Assembly (NCBI RefSeq): GCF_965216145.1
Contig: NZ_OZ244149.1
Coordinates: 1,612,001 to 1,676,000, forward strand
Length of the DNA: 64,000 nucleotides
Origin: Palauibacter sp965216145
GTDB taxonomy: Bacteria; Gemmatimonadota; Gemmatimonadetes; Palauibacterales; Palauibacteraceae
Direction of reading: 5' to 3'
The stretch's first letter is position 1; the number at the start of each line of letters is the position of its first letter. The notes below the pieces were generated by a model. That model worked only from the letters and a program-made list of their open reading frames with translations, ran no database searches and had not been told where the DNA came from. The position numbers and the translations under genes are program-made. Shown here piece by piece: positions 46,291 through 53,777 of the stretch.

Positions 46291-48399
46291 ATGAAGACCC
46301 GCGCCCCCGTCTCCCTCCCCTCTTTCTCCTTCCGCGTCCTGTTCCAGAGCTTTGTCCCGCTTCTCGTGCTCGTTGGCGTCGGTGCGCCCGCCCCGGCGTT
46401 CGCGACCCAGCAGGCCGACGGGGCACTCCCGCTCGAAACGTGGCTCGACTGGGAGCGCCTCCAGGACCCGCGGATCTCGCCCGACGGCGGCTCCGTCGTC
46501 TACGAGCGCCTCTGGGTCGACAAGATGAACGACGCGTGGAAGACCTCGATCTGGATCGTGAACCGCGACGGGACGCGACCCCGTCACCTCCTCGACGGCT
46601 CCTCCCCGCGCTGGTCTCCGGACGGGAGCCGGCTCGCCTTCCTCGCGCCCGACGATGAGGGGAACACGCAGATCTTCGTCCGCTGGATGGACGCGGAGGG
46701 GGCCGTATCGCAGGTCACCCGGCTGACGGACAGTCCGTCCAATCTGTCCTGGTCGCCGGACGGCACGCGGTTCTCGTTCACCATGCGCGTGGGGGCTGAG
46801 GAGCCGACCGCCCGCCACTGGTCCCTCTCGCTGCCCAAGCCGGAGGGGGCGACGTGGACGCCGGGCCCGCGCATCATCGAACGCCTCATCTATCGGCAGG
46901 ACCGGATCGGATTCCTGGGGGACAAGTACCAGCACCTCTTCGTCGTGCCCGCCGATGGCGGCACCCCGCGCCAGCTCACCGAGGGCGACTTCAACTACGG
47001 CGTCCCCACCTGGGAGCCCGACGGCGGGTCGCTCCTGTTCAGCGGTCTCATCATCGAGGACGCGGACTATCGCTGGCAGGAGAGCGAGATCTATCGTCTC
47101 GACGCCGAATCCGGCGAGCTGAGCCAGGTGACGACCCGCAAGGGGCCGGACACTCGGCCCGTCGCGTCGCCGGACGGGCGGATGATCGCCTACGTGGGAC
47201 ACGACACGACGACCTTCGACTACATCGAGTCCGCCGTGTACGTGATGAACGCGGACGGGTCGAACCCGCGCGCGCTGACGGCGGAAATGGACCGCAGCCC
47301 CGGGTCGCTGCACTGGGCTCCCGACGGGCGCGGCCTCTACTTCGACGTCACCGCGGACGGCTATCGCAACATCTACCACGCGTCGCTCGACGGCGAGGTG
47401 CGGGCGATGAGCGATGGCGCGCAGATGTTCGGCCTCAACGACGTGAGCGACGGCGGCACGGCGGTCGGGATGTGGGGTGACGCGCACGAACCCGGCGACG
47501 TCTACGCCTTCCCGCTGGACGAGCCCGACCGGCGCACCCGGCTCACCGACGTGAACGCGGACGTTCTCGCCGGCGTCCGGCTCGGCGAGGTCGAGCAGAT
47601 CTGGAGTGAATCTTCCCACGATGGACTTCCGATCCATGGCTGGGTCATCAAGCCCCCGGACTTCGACGCGTCGCGAGAGTATCCGCTCATCCTCATCATC
47701 CACGGCGGCCCGCACGGCATGTATAACGGCGGGTTCAACTTCTCGTGGCAGGAGCACGCCGCGAACGGCTACGTCGTCCTCTACACCAACCCGCGCGGCA
47801 GCTCCGGGTACGGGACGGAGTTCGGCAACGCGATCCAGTACGACTATCCGAACCACGACTTCGACGACCTCATGTCGAGCGTGGACGAGGTCATCTCCCG
47901 CGGCTACGTGGACGATGGCAACATGTTCGTGTACGGGTGCTCGGGCGGCGGCGTGCTGACGTCGTGGGTCGTGGGACACACGGACCGCTTCCGCGCCGCC
48001 TCGGCGAACTGTCCCGTGGTGAACTGGTTCAACTTCCCGAACGAGGTCGACGGCAACTACCTGCGCTGGTACGCCGACTTCCAGCAGTTCCCGTGGGAGG
48101 ACCCGAGCGAGCACATCCGGCGCTCGCCGATCTCGTACGTGGGCGACGTCACGACGCCGACCATGCTCATGACGGGCGTCCTCGACCTGCGTACGCCGAT
48201 GGCGCAGACGGAGCAGTTCTACCAGGCGCTCAAGGCGCAGAACAAGCCGACCGCCATGGTCCGCTTCGAGGGTGAGTGGCACGGCACGTCGAGCCTGCCG
48301 TCGAACTTCCTCCGCACCCAACTCATCCTGCGAAAGTGGTTCGAGCGCTGGGGCACCCACGACGACGACCGCACGGCTGCCACCCAGGGCGGCTCATAG
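46291..48399 (+). CDS. S9-family peptidase (prolyl oligopeptidase/acylaminoacyl type)
   Basis: This 702-residue secreted serine peptidase starts at the ATG at 46291, which has GGAGG immediately upstream. The signal peptide ends near AFATQQ. The N-terminal part is a WD40/PD40 propeller with repeated SPDGxxxxY/F units (for example RISPDGGSVVY, WSPDGSRLAFLA, ASPDGRMIAYVG). The C-terminal alpha/beta hydrolase has HGGPHGMYNGGF (oxyanion region), the nucleophile elbow MFVYGCSGGGVLTSW, the Asp in GVLDLRTPMAQTEQF, and the catalytic His in GEWHGTSSLPSN. All three catalytic residues are present. The role is most likely degradation of peptides in the periplasm or outside. Confidence 0.92.
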   Translation: MKTRAPVSLPSFSFRVLFQSFVPLLVLVGVGAPAPAFATQQADGALPLETWLDWERLQDPRISPDGGSVVYERLWVDKMNDAWKTSIWIVNRDGTRPRHLLDGSSPRWSPDGSRLAFLAPDDEGNTQIFVRWMDAEGAVSQVTRLTDSPSNLSWSPDGTRFSFTMRVGAEEPTARHWSLSLPKPEGATWTPGPRIIERLIYRQDRIGFLGDKYQHLFVVPADGGTPRQLTEGDFNYGVPTWEPDGGSLLFSGLIIEDADYRWQESEIYRLDAESGELSQVTTRKGPDTRPVASPDGRMIAYVGHDTTTFDYIESAVYVMNADGSNPRALTAEMDRSPGSLHWAPDGRGLYFDVTADGYRNIYHASLDGEVRAMSDGAQMFGLNDVSDGGTAVGMWGDAHEPGDVYAFPLDEPDRRTRLTDVNADVLAGVRLGEVEQIWSESSHDGLPIHGWVIKPPDFDASREYPLILIIHGGPHGMYNGGFNFSWQEHAANGYVVLYTNPRGSSGYGTEFGNAIQYDYPNHDFDDLMSSVDEVISRGYVDDGNMFVYGCSGGGVLTSWVVGHTDRFRAASANCPVVNWFNFPNEVDGNYLRWYADFQQFPWEDPSEHIRRSPISYVGDVTTPTMLMTGVLDLRTPMAQTEQFYQALKAQNKPTAMVRFEGEWHGTSSLPSNFLRTQLILRKWFERWGTHDDDRTAATQGGS

Positions 48400-48518
48400 G
48401 CTCGGAAGTCGGGTAGTCGGCGCAGGCGAGCCCGACCCCCTCCGGGGAAGGGCGAAACGGCGCCATCCGCGTGCGTACGATTGATGCGTAGCTTCCTGGA
48501 ACGGGCAGGAGTCGCGCC

Positions 48519-48660
48519 ATGATCGAGTACAAGGGATACACCGGCGTCTTCGAGTACGACGAAGACTACGAGTTTTTTGCAGGCCACGTCATGCCGCACA
48601 CGAGATAGGCGATGGGATCAAGTTTCGAGGGCAGATCGGTGGCCTTGGAGTGGACGAAGG
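48519..48660 (+). pseudogene. HicB-like antitoxin remnant, copy A
   Basis: The ATG at 48519 gives MIEYKGYTGVFEYDEDYEFF then AGHVMPHTR and TAG at 48606-48608. This is the unmistakable opening of HicB-family antitoxins (EYKGYTGxxEYDxxxxxFxGxV). In the next bases an out-of-frame GSSFEGRS segment follows, which is the continuation (INFEGRSV) seen intact in copy B at 49484. A few changes between HVM and SFEGRS have broken the frame. No cognate toxin is adjacent. Confidence 0.65.
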
Positions 48661-48910
48661 AGAGCCCTCGATGCGATCCTCGCGCCGATGGTCCCACGAT
48701 CGTCTTCGCCGCTATGACTGGGAGTTTTGTCGAGGAGACCTCGGCCAGCCGGGGCGGGAGAGAACCTCGAAAGATCGCGTCCAGGCTCCGATCGACGGAT
48801 CAGTTCGCCGATCCTCGCTTGATCGGCAGATTCTGCGCTATCTCGGGGTCAGAATCGCCGCTGTTCTACCCACGTGTAGCGAGAGAAGGTCGCTGCCTCG
48901 AACCCCCCGC
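48571..48910 (+). repeat. Accessory-region repeat, copy A
   Basis: From AGTTTTTTGCAGGCCACGTC onward this block resembles 49482-49710, with scattered indels: shared landmarks are TTCGAGGGCAGATCGGTG, ATCGGCAGATTCTGCGC, and CCCACGTGTA followed by CGCTGCCTCG. It contains the end of a HicB remnant and about 250 bases with no recognisable gene. The frames between here and 49480 are Arg/Pro-rich and show no family. Confidence 0.7.
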
Positions 48911-49481
48911 GCCCCCTTCATGTACGCGGCCGACATGTCCTGCACAGGTCTCGGTCGAGGCGCGCCCCCCGTGTGCCTCGAGGTCCTCACGACCCGTTGC
49001 ACGCTACGCACCCTGTCCCGCAGCGTGTTGTCGTGGCCCCGCCGGCATACACCGCGCGTAAAAGAAGTCCTTGCCCGGGCCTCCGACGCGGCGAGCAGGA
49101 AGCCGCGTGTTGCGAGAGGCGCCCGACCGTCGCGCCGCCGCCGAGGGGACCGAGCCCGGCTGTCACGGCTTCGTGCCTCACCCCGCGAGACTCTGCGCGC
49201 AGCGCGTGCGTGGCGGAACCGCCGCCCGTTCGGTCGAACGGAGCCCTCCCGCACGCACGAGGGGCAGTGAAGGTCCCGCCCGGTAGTCCAGATGCATCCA
49301 GGCGGCGCTCCGCCGCGTCGACTCCGTCCGCTGACGGAATCCCAGCGCCCGCTCGAACAGCTGCCTCCGGAGTCCCGCCCGGCCGCTAACTGGCCGCCCC
49401 CGGTAGACCAGGGAATCGCGGCTCCGGATAGGGCGGCCGCGCCGATGGTCGCCTATCTACCGGATCCACCCCGGACGAGCC

Positions 49482-49710
49482 AGTTTTTTGCAGGCCACGT
49501 CATCGACACCCGAGACGGGATCAACTTCGAGGGCAGATCGGTGTTGGAGTCGAAAGAGTCGATGCGACGCGCCGTGGACGACCAGGGGAGAGAACCCAAG
49601 ATCGCTCCCTGATCGCGGATCCGGTCCTCGCTTATCGGCAGATTCTGCGCATATCTGGGTAGCGCCGCTGTTACCCACGTGTACGAGAGAATCGCTGCCT
49701 CGCACCCCCG
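49482..49710 (+). repeat. Accessory-region repeat, copy B
   Basis: Second copy of the block at 48571-48910, shorter by about 110 bases because of deletions. Same order of landmarks: AGTTTTTTGCAGGCCACGTC, TTCGAGGGCAGATCGGTG, ATCGGCAGATTCTGCGC, CCCACGTGTA and CGCTGCCTCG. A fragment resembling the bases just beyond (CACCCTGTCCCGCA) also occurs near 49010 and 49775, so the duplicated unit was originally longer. Confidence 0.7.
49484..49612 (+). pseudogene. HicB-like antitoxin remnant, copy B
   Basis: In frame from 49484: FFAGHVIDTRDGINFEGRSV then LESKESMRRAVDDQGREP and a stop at 49612. This is the middle and end of a HicB antitoxin (consensus VIxTRDxIxFxGxSVxExxxxxxxAVDDY). The N-terminal EYKGYTGVFEYDE part, present in copy A, is missing. 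Together A and B reconstruct a complete HicB of roughly 65 residues, which shows both derive from one intact ancestor. Confidence 0.65.
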
Positions 49711-49830
49711 GAGTTACTCGGTACCGCGCCCTGCGCCCGGCCAGACCATGTGGATCCACCCTTGCATGCTACCACCCTGTCCCGCATGCACGTCCACGAC
49801 GCCTGCCAGCCTCCTCTGGTCACGAGCGCA

Positions 49831-50004
49831 GCGCTCCTAATGGACCGCTATGCCGACACACCGATGGACTTCGCCGACGCGACCCTCGTCCTGCTCGCGC
49901 AGCGCCTCGACGTGCACGAGGTTCTGACTCTCGACCGCAGGGGTTTCCACACCTACCGAACGGCTGACGGACGACCGTTTCGCCTGGTTCTCGATCAGCC
50001 GTAG
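49831..50004 (+). pseudogene. PIN-domain toxin C-terminal fragment
   Basis: An open frame reads ALLMDRYADTPMDFADATLV, LLAQRLDVHEVLTLDRRGFH and TYRTADGRPFRLVLDQP to a stop at 50004. The text corresponds to the last third of a PIN-domain ribonuclease: MDFADATLV carries the third acidic residue and LDRRGF the fourth. The N-terminal half with the first Asp and the Glu is absent; upstream bases give no PIN similarity. It cannot be active. A second, more damaged copy of the same tail is at 51710-51878. Confidence 0.7.
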
Positions 50005-50055
50005 CGCCCGGGCCACGAGGGGCCGGTCGCCCGGGACCAAGCCGCTGGCGGACGG

Positions 50056-51087
50056 TCATTCGACGCGATCGCGGCGGTAACGGGTAGCTTGGTATTCCTC
50101 AACCCAGCGACGGGAACTGCGCCAGCGACCGTCCGGGCCACGCACCGCCTTAAGCCGGCCGCGGGCGGCGGCCATACGCAGGGCGGGAGCTGTCATGTCG
50201 GGTGTCGCGAGCGCGGCGAGCGGTACGAGCCGGGCCGGGCCGGCTACGGCCGGCATGACGAGGCGGTAGAGGTTATCCAGAATCGCCCGCGCGATCATCT
50301 CGCCGAGCGGACCGCTGTCGCCGCCGTCTGCCCTCCGCAGGGCGGCGAGGTACCGGGAGCGGTCTCGCTTGTAAATGATCGCGGGCGGATACCCGAGCCG
50401 CACCAGAATCAGGTTCAGAACGAGTCGGCCCGTCCGGCCATTCCCATCGAGGAACGGATGGATCTGTTCAAAGCGGCAGTGGAGTTCCGCCAGCGCCTCG
50501 GGGAATGCGACGACGTCCGGGTCGAGCGAGTTCGCGTCGGCGATCCAGGTTTCCATCCGGGCAGACACAAGCGGCCACTCCACCGCGATCATCCCCCCGG
50601 GAAACGGCCTGATGTCGTGTTCACGGAAGCTGCCGGGCGTTTCCCTGTCGGTGGCGTCGGGATGCGGCGCGACCTCCCACGCCGGGGACATTGCGGTGTG
50701 GTGAATCTGGCGTACCTCCGCCAGATTCAGAATCTCTCTGGAGTGAAACAGCCCAGTCGGGTCAAGTGCCTGCCGGTACACCCACTCGGCCGCCGTACCG
50801 TATCCACGCACCTCCAGGTATTCGCGCAGTTCCCGGTTGCCGACCGCGACCCCATCCGCGAGCAGCCGCTCGACCTGTTTGAGCAGGAGCGTATTGCCCT
50901 CGATCGCGGTGGAGTGATGTGCCTCTTCGTACCAGATCCCGCGCCAGATGTCAGCCGCTTCCTCCGGACGGGGGAGGCCACCGAGACGTTGGCGGAGTTC
51001 GACCACTTCGGCGTGCAGCTGATGGTACAACTCGCGGCGCGGTGGGCGTCCCCGTCTCGGCTTGCTCGAGTCAATTTGTTCGTCCAT
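50056..51087 (-). CDS. Fic-domain protein (AMP transferase)
   Basis: This 343-residue protein has the Fic catalytic loop HPFLDGNGRTGRLVLNL at about residues 208-224, a perfect HxFxDGNGRxxR motif whose His activates the target hydroxyl for AMP transfer from ATP. The inhibitory helix motif STAIEGNTLL is near 59-68, so it is a class II Fic with an intramolecular (S/T)xxxE(G/N) inhibitor. An N-terminal Fic_N-like helical region and a C-terminal winged-helix-like end (LATPDMTAPALRMAAARGR, then RRWVEEY) complete the usual DUF4172/Fic architecture. The target protein is unknown. It lies inside the accessory region between toxin fragments. Confidence 0.9.
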   Translation of the reverse strand: MDEQIDSSKPRRGRPPRRELYHQLHAEVVELRQRLGGLPRPEEAADIWRGIWYEEAHHSTAIEGNTLLLKQVERLLADGVAVGNRELREYLEVRGYGTAAEWVYRQALDPTGLFHSREILNLAEVRQIHHTAMSPAWEVAPHPDATDRETPGSFREHDIRPFPGGMIAVEWPLVSARMETWIADANSLDPDVVAFPEALAELHCRFEQIHPFLDGNGRTGRLVLNLILVRLGYPPAIIYKRDRSRYLAALRRADGGDSGPLGEMIARAILDNLYRLVMPAVAGPARLVPLAALATPDMTAPALRMAAARGRLKAVRGPDGRWRSSRRWVEEYQATRYRRDRVE

Positions 51088-51186
51088 GGACTATCTAACG
51101 TAACAGAACATATTTCGGGTGCAACGTCCGGTATCAGGAGACTCCCGCACCCCGCCAACTCCAGCGCCGACGCTCTCCCGCGCGAG

Positions 51187-51540
51187 CTAGCTCAGGTAGG
51201 CGGTCTCGGAGAGGACGTCGTCGAGGTTCGAGACCAGCAGATCCGCGTCGGCTTCGGAGAAGACGAGCGGCGGCTTCATCTTGATCACATTGTGGTCGGG
51301 GCCGTCCGTGCTCAAGAGGATGCCGTGGTCGCGCATGCGCTGAACGGCGGCGTCGGCCACGTCGGCGGCGGGCTCCAGATCTTTTCCCTCGCGCACGAAC
51401 TCGATCCCCGTGAACAGGCCGCGGCCCCGGGCGTCGCCGACCGGACCGTGGCGGTCGCGCAGATACTCGAGCCCACGCAGCAAACCTTCGCCGACGACAG
51501 CGGCATTCTCCCGTAATTCTTCCTCGCTGTCCTCGAGAGC
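51187..51540 (-). pseudogene. C-terminal fragment of a class III aminotransferase
   Basis: About 111 codons match the end of the fusion aminotransferase at 53778 almost word for word: GLEYLRDRHGPVGDARGRGL, FTGIEFVREGKDLEPAADVA, DAAVQRMRDHGILLSTDGPD and HNVIKMKPPLVFS. Similarity begins near EELRENAAVV (about 51522); beyond it the frame reads unrelated Arg/Gly-rich text. PLP Lys and the rest of the enzyme are absent, so this is a broken partial copy. Differences (about one residue in five) show the duplication is not very recent. Confidence 0.85.
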
Positions 51541-51709
51541 TTCCGGGGCACCCTCCATACCACCGGAGCCGTGGTGACGGAGGCCATGCATCTCCTGTGC
51601 CCGCGCGCGTAATGGCCCCGCAGCGCTCGCTGATTTCATCGCGTACCGCGTACAGCGACACGCGCGTCCACGACGCCTGACAGCCCCCGGCGTCACGCGT
51701 GTCGCACCC

Positions 51710-51878
51710 CTGATGAGCCGGTATGGGGATGCGTCGAGGGACTTTTGCCGATGCAATGCTCGTACTTCTTGCCCAGACGCTGAAGGTTCGTGATGTGCTG
51801 ACTCTCCACCGGCGGGGCTTCCTCACCTACCGCACGGATGACGACCGCCCCTTTAGCCTCGCGCTGGAGCAGCCGTAG
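51710..51878 (+). pseudogene. PIN-domain C-terminal fragment, second copy
   Basis: LMSRYGDASRDF at 51710 and, after a one-base shift near 51750, ADAMLVLLAQTLKVRDVLTL followed by HRRGFLTYRTDDDRPFSLAL and a stop at 51878. This parallels the fragment at 49831, including the shared upstream bases CGTCCACGACGCCTG. The Asp of LDRRGF is replaced by His here, removing a catalytic ligand. Non-functional. Confidence 0.6.
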
Positions 51879-51972
51879 CGCCGACCGATCCCAACGCTGC
51901 CGAGGCCGCGAGCACCGCCACCGTAGGCAAGAACCCTTGTACGGCGGAACGCGCCTGGGGTCGCACCCGTTT

Positions 51973-52010
51973 GTAACCTTGGTTGAGGTGCGGTTGACCC
52001 CTTAGGTTAC
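51973..52010. promoter_or_regulatory. Inverted repeat upstream of a two-gene operon
   Basis: GTAACCT at 51973-51979 and AGGTTAC at 52004-52010 form a 7-bp dyad about 34 bases before the ATG at 52044. TTGACC (51994-51999), a good -35 match, lies between the arms. This could be an operator of the downstream pair. No -10 of comparable quality is visible. Confidence 0.35.
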
Positions 52011-52043
52011 TTCAGACGGTAGCACACAACGTCAGGAGAATTG

Positions 52044-52301
52044 ATGCTCACGATCGACATGCTCCCTCGCGTCATCCCGGACTTCTACTGCGACACGGTA
52101 GAGGACGCGATGGACGAAGTCCTCCGTAGGCAGGCATCTCTGGATCCGGCGAGCGCAATCACGCGCTTTGACGAGTCTCCTTACCGAGGGTATGTCGTCT
52201 ACAGCGTCTCGGCGGAGGCGTTCGCCGCTGTGCTTGACGACGCGACACTGTCGCCCTCACCTGCCGAGTTGTTCTGGCCTCCGAGGTCCGCCCACCGATG
52301 A
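52044..52301 (+). CDS. Unknown small protein, first gene of a pair
   Basis: An 85-residue protein. The ATG at 52044 is 6 nt after AGGAG; a TTG three bases earlier is less likely. Sequence MLTIDMLPRVIPDFYCDTVE and DEVLRRQASLDPASAITRFD, then ESPYRGYVVYSVSAEAFAAV. It has no signal peptide, no membrane segment and one Cys. The composition is ordinary and acidic, unlike the Arg-rich noise around it, and its stop overlaps the next start (ATGA), which supports its being real. I do not recognise a family. Position between toxin fragments and a deoxyribosyltransferase-like gene suggests accessory function. Confidence 0.6.
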   Translation: MLTIDMLPRVIPDFYCDTVEDAMDEVLRRQASLDPASAITRFDESPYRGYVVYSVSAEAFAAVLDDATLSPSPAELFWPPRSAHR

Positions 52302-52714
52302 GCGACGAGACCGGTCGAGAAGTAGTCACGCGCCAGCACGACTCCAGCCAAATGGAGTTGTGGGCCGAGTTCCGGGCCGTCGAACAAGCACGCATAGCAA
52401 GCGCTGATCGCCGAACCGAAGTATTACGCGAAGGAATTGCGCTGGCCCACGAGACTCAGCGGCAGCAGTTGGAGTTTCACAAGGATCGTATCCGCCGTGA
52501 CGATGAACACCGCAGCCGTAGCTGGGCGTCCCGGACCAAGATGGCGTGGGTCGCCATAATCGCAGGCTTGGCAGTCTTCGCCGTACTCCTGTGGGCGGTG
52601 TTCTTCGGCGACGAGGGACAGCAGGACGCTGCGGTATTGCTGCTGAGCTATGCCCTCGCGGGCGGGGCCTTCCTCGGCCTCGGCTACTACTTGGGACACC
52701 GCTCTCCAAGTTAG
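52298..52714 (+). CDS. Unknown membrane protein, coiled coil plus two TM helices
   Basis: A 138-residue protein whose ATG at 52298 overlaps the previous stop. The first 75 residues are charged and helical (MELWAEFRAVEQARIASADR, then EVLREGIALAHETQRQQLEF), probably a coiled coil. Two membrane helices follow: MAWVAIIAGLAVFAVLLWAV at about 78-97 and VLLLSYALAGGAFLGLGYYL at about 112-131. A similar arrangement is seen in DUF2335-type proteins, but the match is only architectural. Coupled to the 85-residue gene. The 136-bp gap to the next, convergent gene has no recognisable feature. Confidence 0.65.
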   Translation: MSDETGREVVTRQHDSSQMELWAEFRAVEQARIASADRRTEVLREGIALAHETQRQQLEFHKDRIRRDDEHRSRSWASRTKMAWVAIIAGLAVFAVLLWAVFFGDEGQQDAAVLLLSYALAGGAFLGLGYYLGHRSPS

Positions 52715-52850
52715 ACTCTCGACCGACCTCCCAGATCCTCCCTCTCCCCTCAGTCCTCCGATGTGTGGTCCCACTTGGTCCAAGCCCAACCTTGAGGGTT
52801 ACGTAGCTCTCCCCTCAAGACGCGGTAGAGCGGGACCAACTGCGCCTCGT

Positions 52851-53687
52851 CTAGGTCGAACCCTTCCCAACAACCTCCTCGATACGTCGCTGGAGTCGCT
52901 CAGCCAACTCTTCAGGTGTCTCCCAATCGATGCAGTTGTATTGCCGGATATCAAAATGAAGATCCCCCAAGTCGCTTTTCCTACACGTCCAGATGACGGA
53001 CAGCCCGAGGCCAAGGGCAAATCCAGCTTCAAAATAAACTCCCGTCCGGTGCCCAGTGAAGTCGGCCACGACAAACGCTGAGGTTCTTATTTGCGCAATG
53101 ACCTCATCATCGATCCGGTTCACATGCTCCACCTGATCCACACGAATTGGCGAGTACCTCGCTTCCATGATCCCGGGGACAAACCCGTTCCGGTAGGCAT
53201 CATCGAGTTCCGGCGTAAACCACATCGCGACAAACACCTTCTCAGACTCACTCATGCTGCCACCGGCTTCCGATGCGACACGGTATCCCTCCGGTGAGAG
53301 TTGGCATGTCCCACCCGCTCCGAGGCGAAGAACATAGCCCTCCTTAGCCAACATCTGTGCCAGATACTTGACTTCGCTTCGGTCGGCTGAGTAAGTCGCG
53401 ACCATGTATGACGTTGCATAGATATTGAAGCGTTCGCCCAACCGCTCTGTGTTGCGGATCGCCTCCCGCAGGAACCGCCGCCCTCGTTCGTCAAGCGAGG
53501 GTCTCGGCAGGGCGCAGATCTCGTCGAGTGCGTCCGCTGTGATGTTGGGGACATCGCCTGTGTCTTTCCGGTCATACAGCCAACCGGACAGTTTGGCGCG
53601 GTCGGTGGCCGAACTCTCCTCGAGTCGGGAGATGGCCGGACCCGTGATTTCGAAATCGCCGCAGACGGGAGCGAAAAAGAAGGACAT
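52851..53687 (-). CDS. Nucleoside 2-deoxyribosyltransferase-like protein with N-terminal accessory domain
   Basis: A 278-residue protein. The C-terminal half (about 145-270) has KVFVAMWFTPELDDAYRNGF, VEHVNRIDDEVIAQIRTSAF, VVADFTGHRTGVYFEAGFAL and VIWTCRKSDLGDLHFDIRQY. This matches a common Rossmann-like domain related to nucleoside deoxyribosyltransferases and TIR/SLOG proteins, with the Asp of VADFTG and the Glu of YFEAGFA in active-site positions. The N-terminal half has a CxxF start, helices and a winged-helix-like segment (KYLAQMLAKEGYVLRLGAGG). Proteins of this kind often sit in defence islands, where NAD or nucleotide processing is suspected; that is inference here. Confidence 0.7.
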   Translation of the reverse strand: MSFFFAPVCGDFEITGPAISRLEESSATDRAKLSGWLYDRKDTGDVPNITADALDEICALPRPSLDERGRRFLREAIRNTERLGERFNIYATSYMVATYSADRSEVKYLAQMLAKEGYVLRLGAGGTCQLSPEGYRVASEAGGSMSESEKVFVAMWFTPELDDAYRNGFVPGIMEARYSPIRVDQVEHVNRIDDEVIAQIRTSAFVVADFTGHRTGVYFEAGFALGLGLSVIWTCRKSDLGDLHFDIRQYNCIDWETPEELAERLQRRIEEVVGKGST

Positions 53688-53777
53688 CTTTGTTAGGGAG
53701 ATACCAAGCCGCCGCCGACGTCGTGCAGCTACAGCAGGATCGATTTGTCATCGCCGCCTACGTCAAGTCTTGCAAGC

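Noticed and set aside
44782..48360. A 1192-codon minus-strand frame that would fuse an antisense S9 stretch to the aminotransferase
   Set aside because: The part beyond 46101 is antisense to the S9 peptidase; the aminotransferase has its own ATG with ribosome site and Tat leader.
48838..49290. Several 60-200 codon frames on both strands in the repeat-rich gap
   Set aside because: All are Arg/Pro/Ala-rich, mutually overlapping, lack ribosome sites and show no motif.
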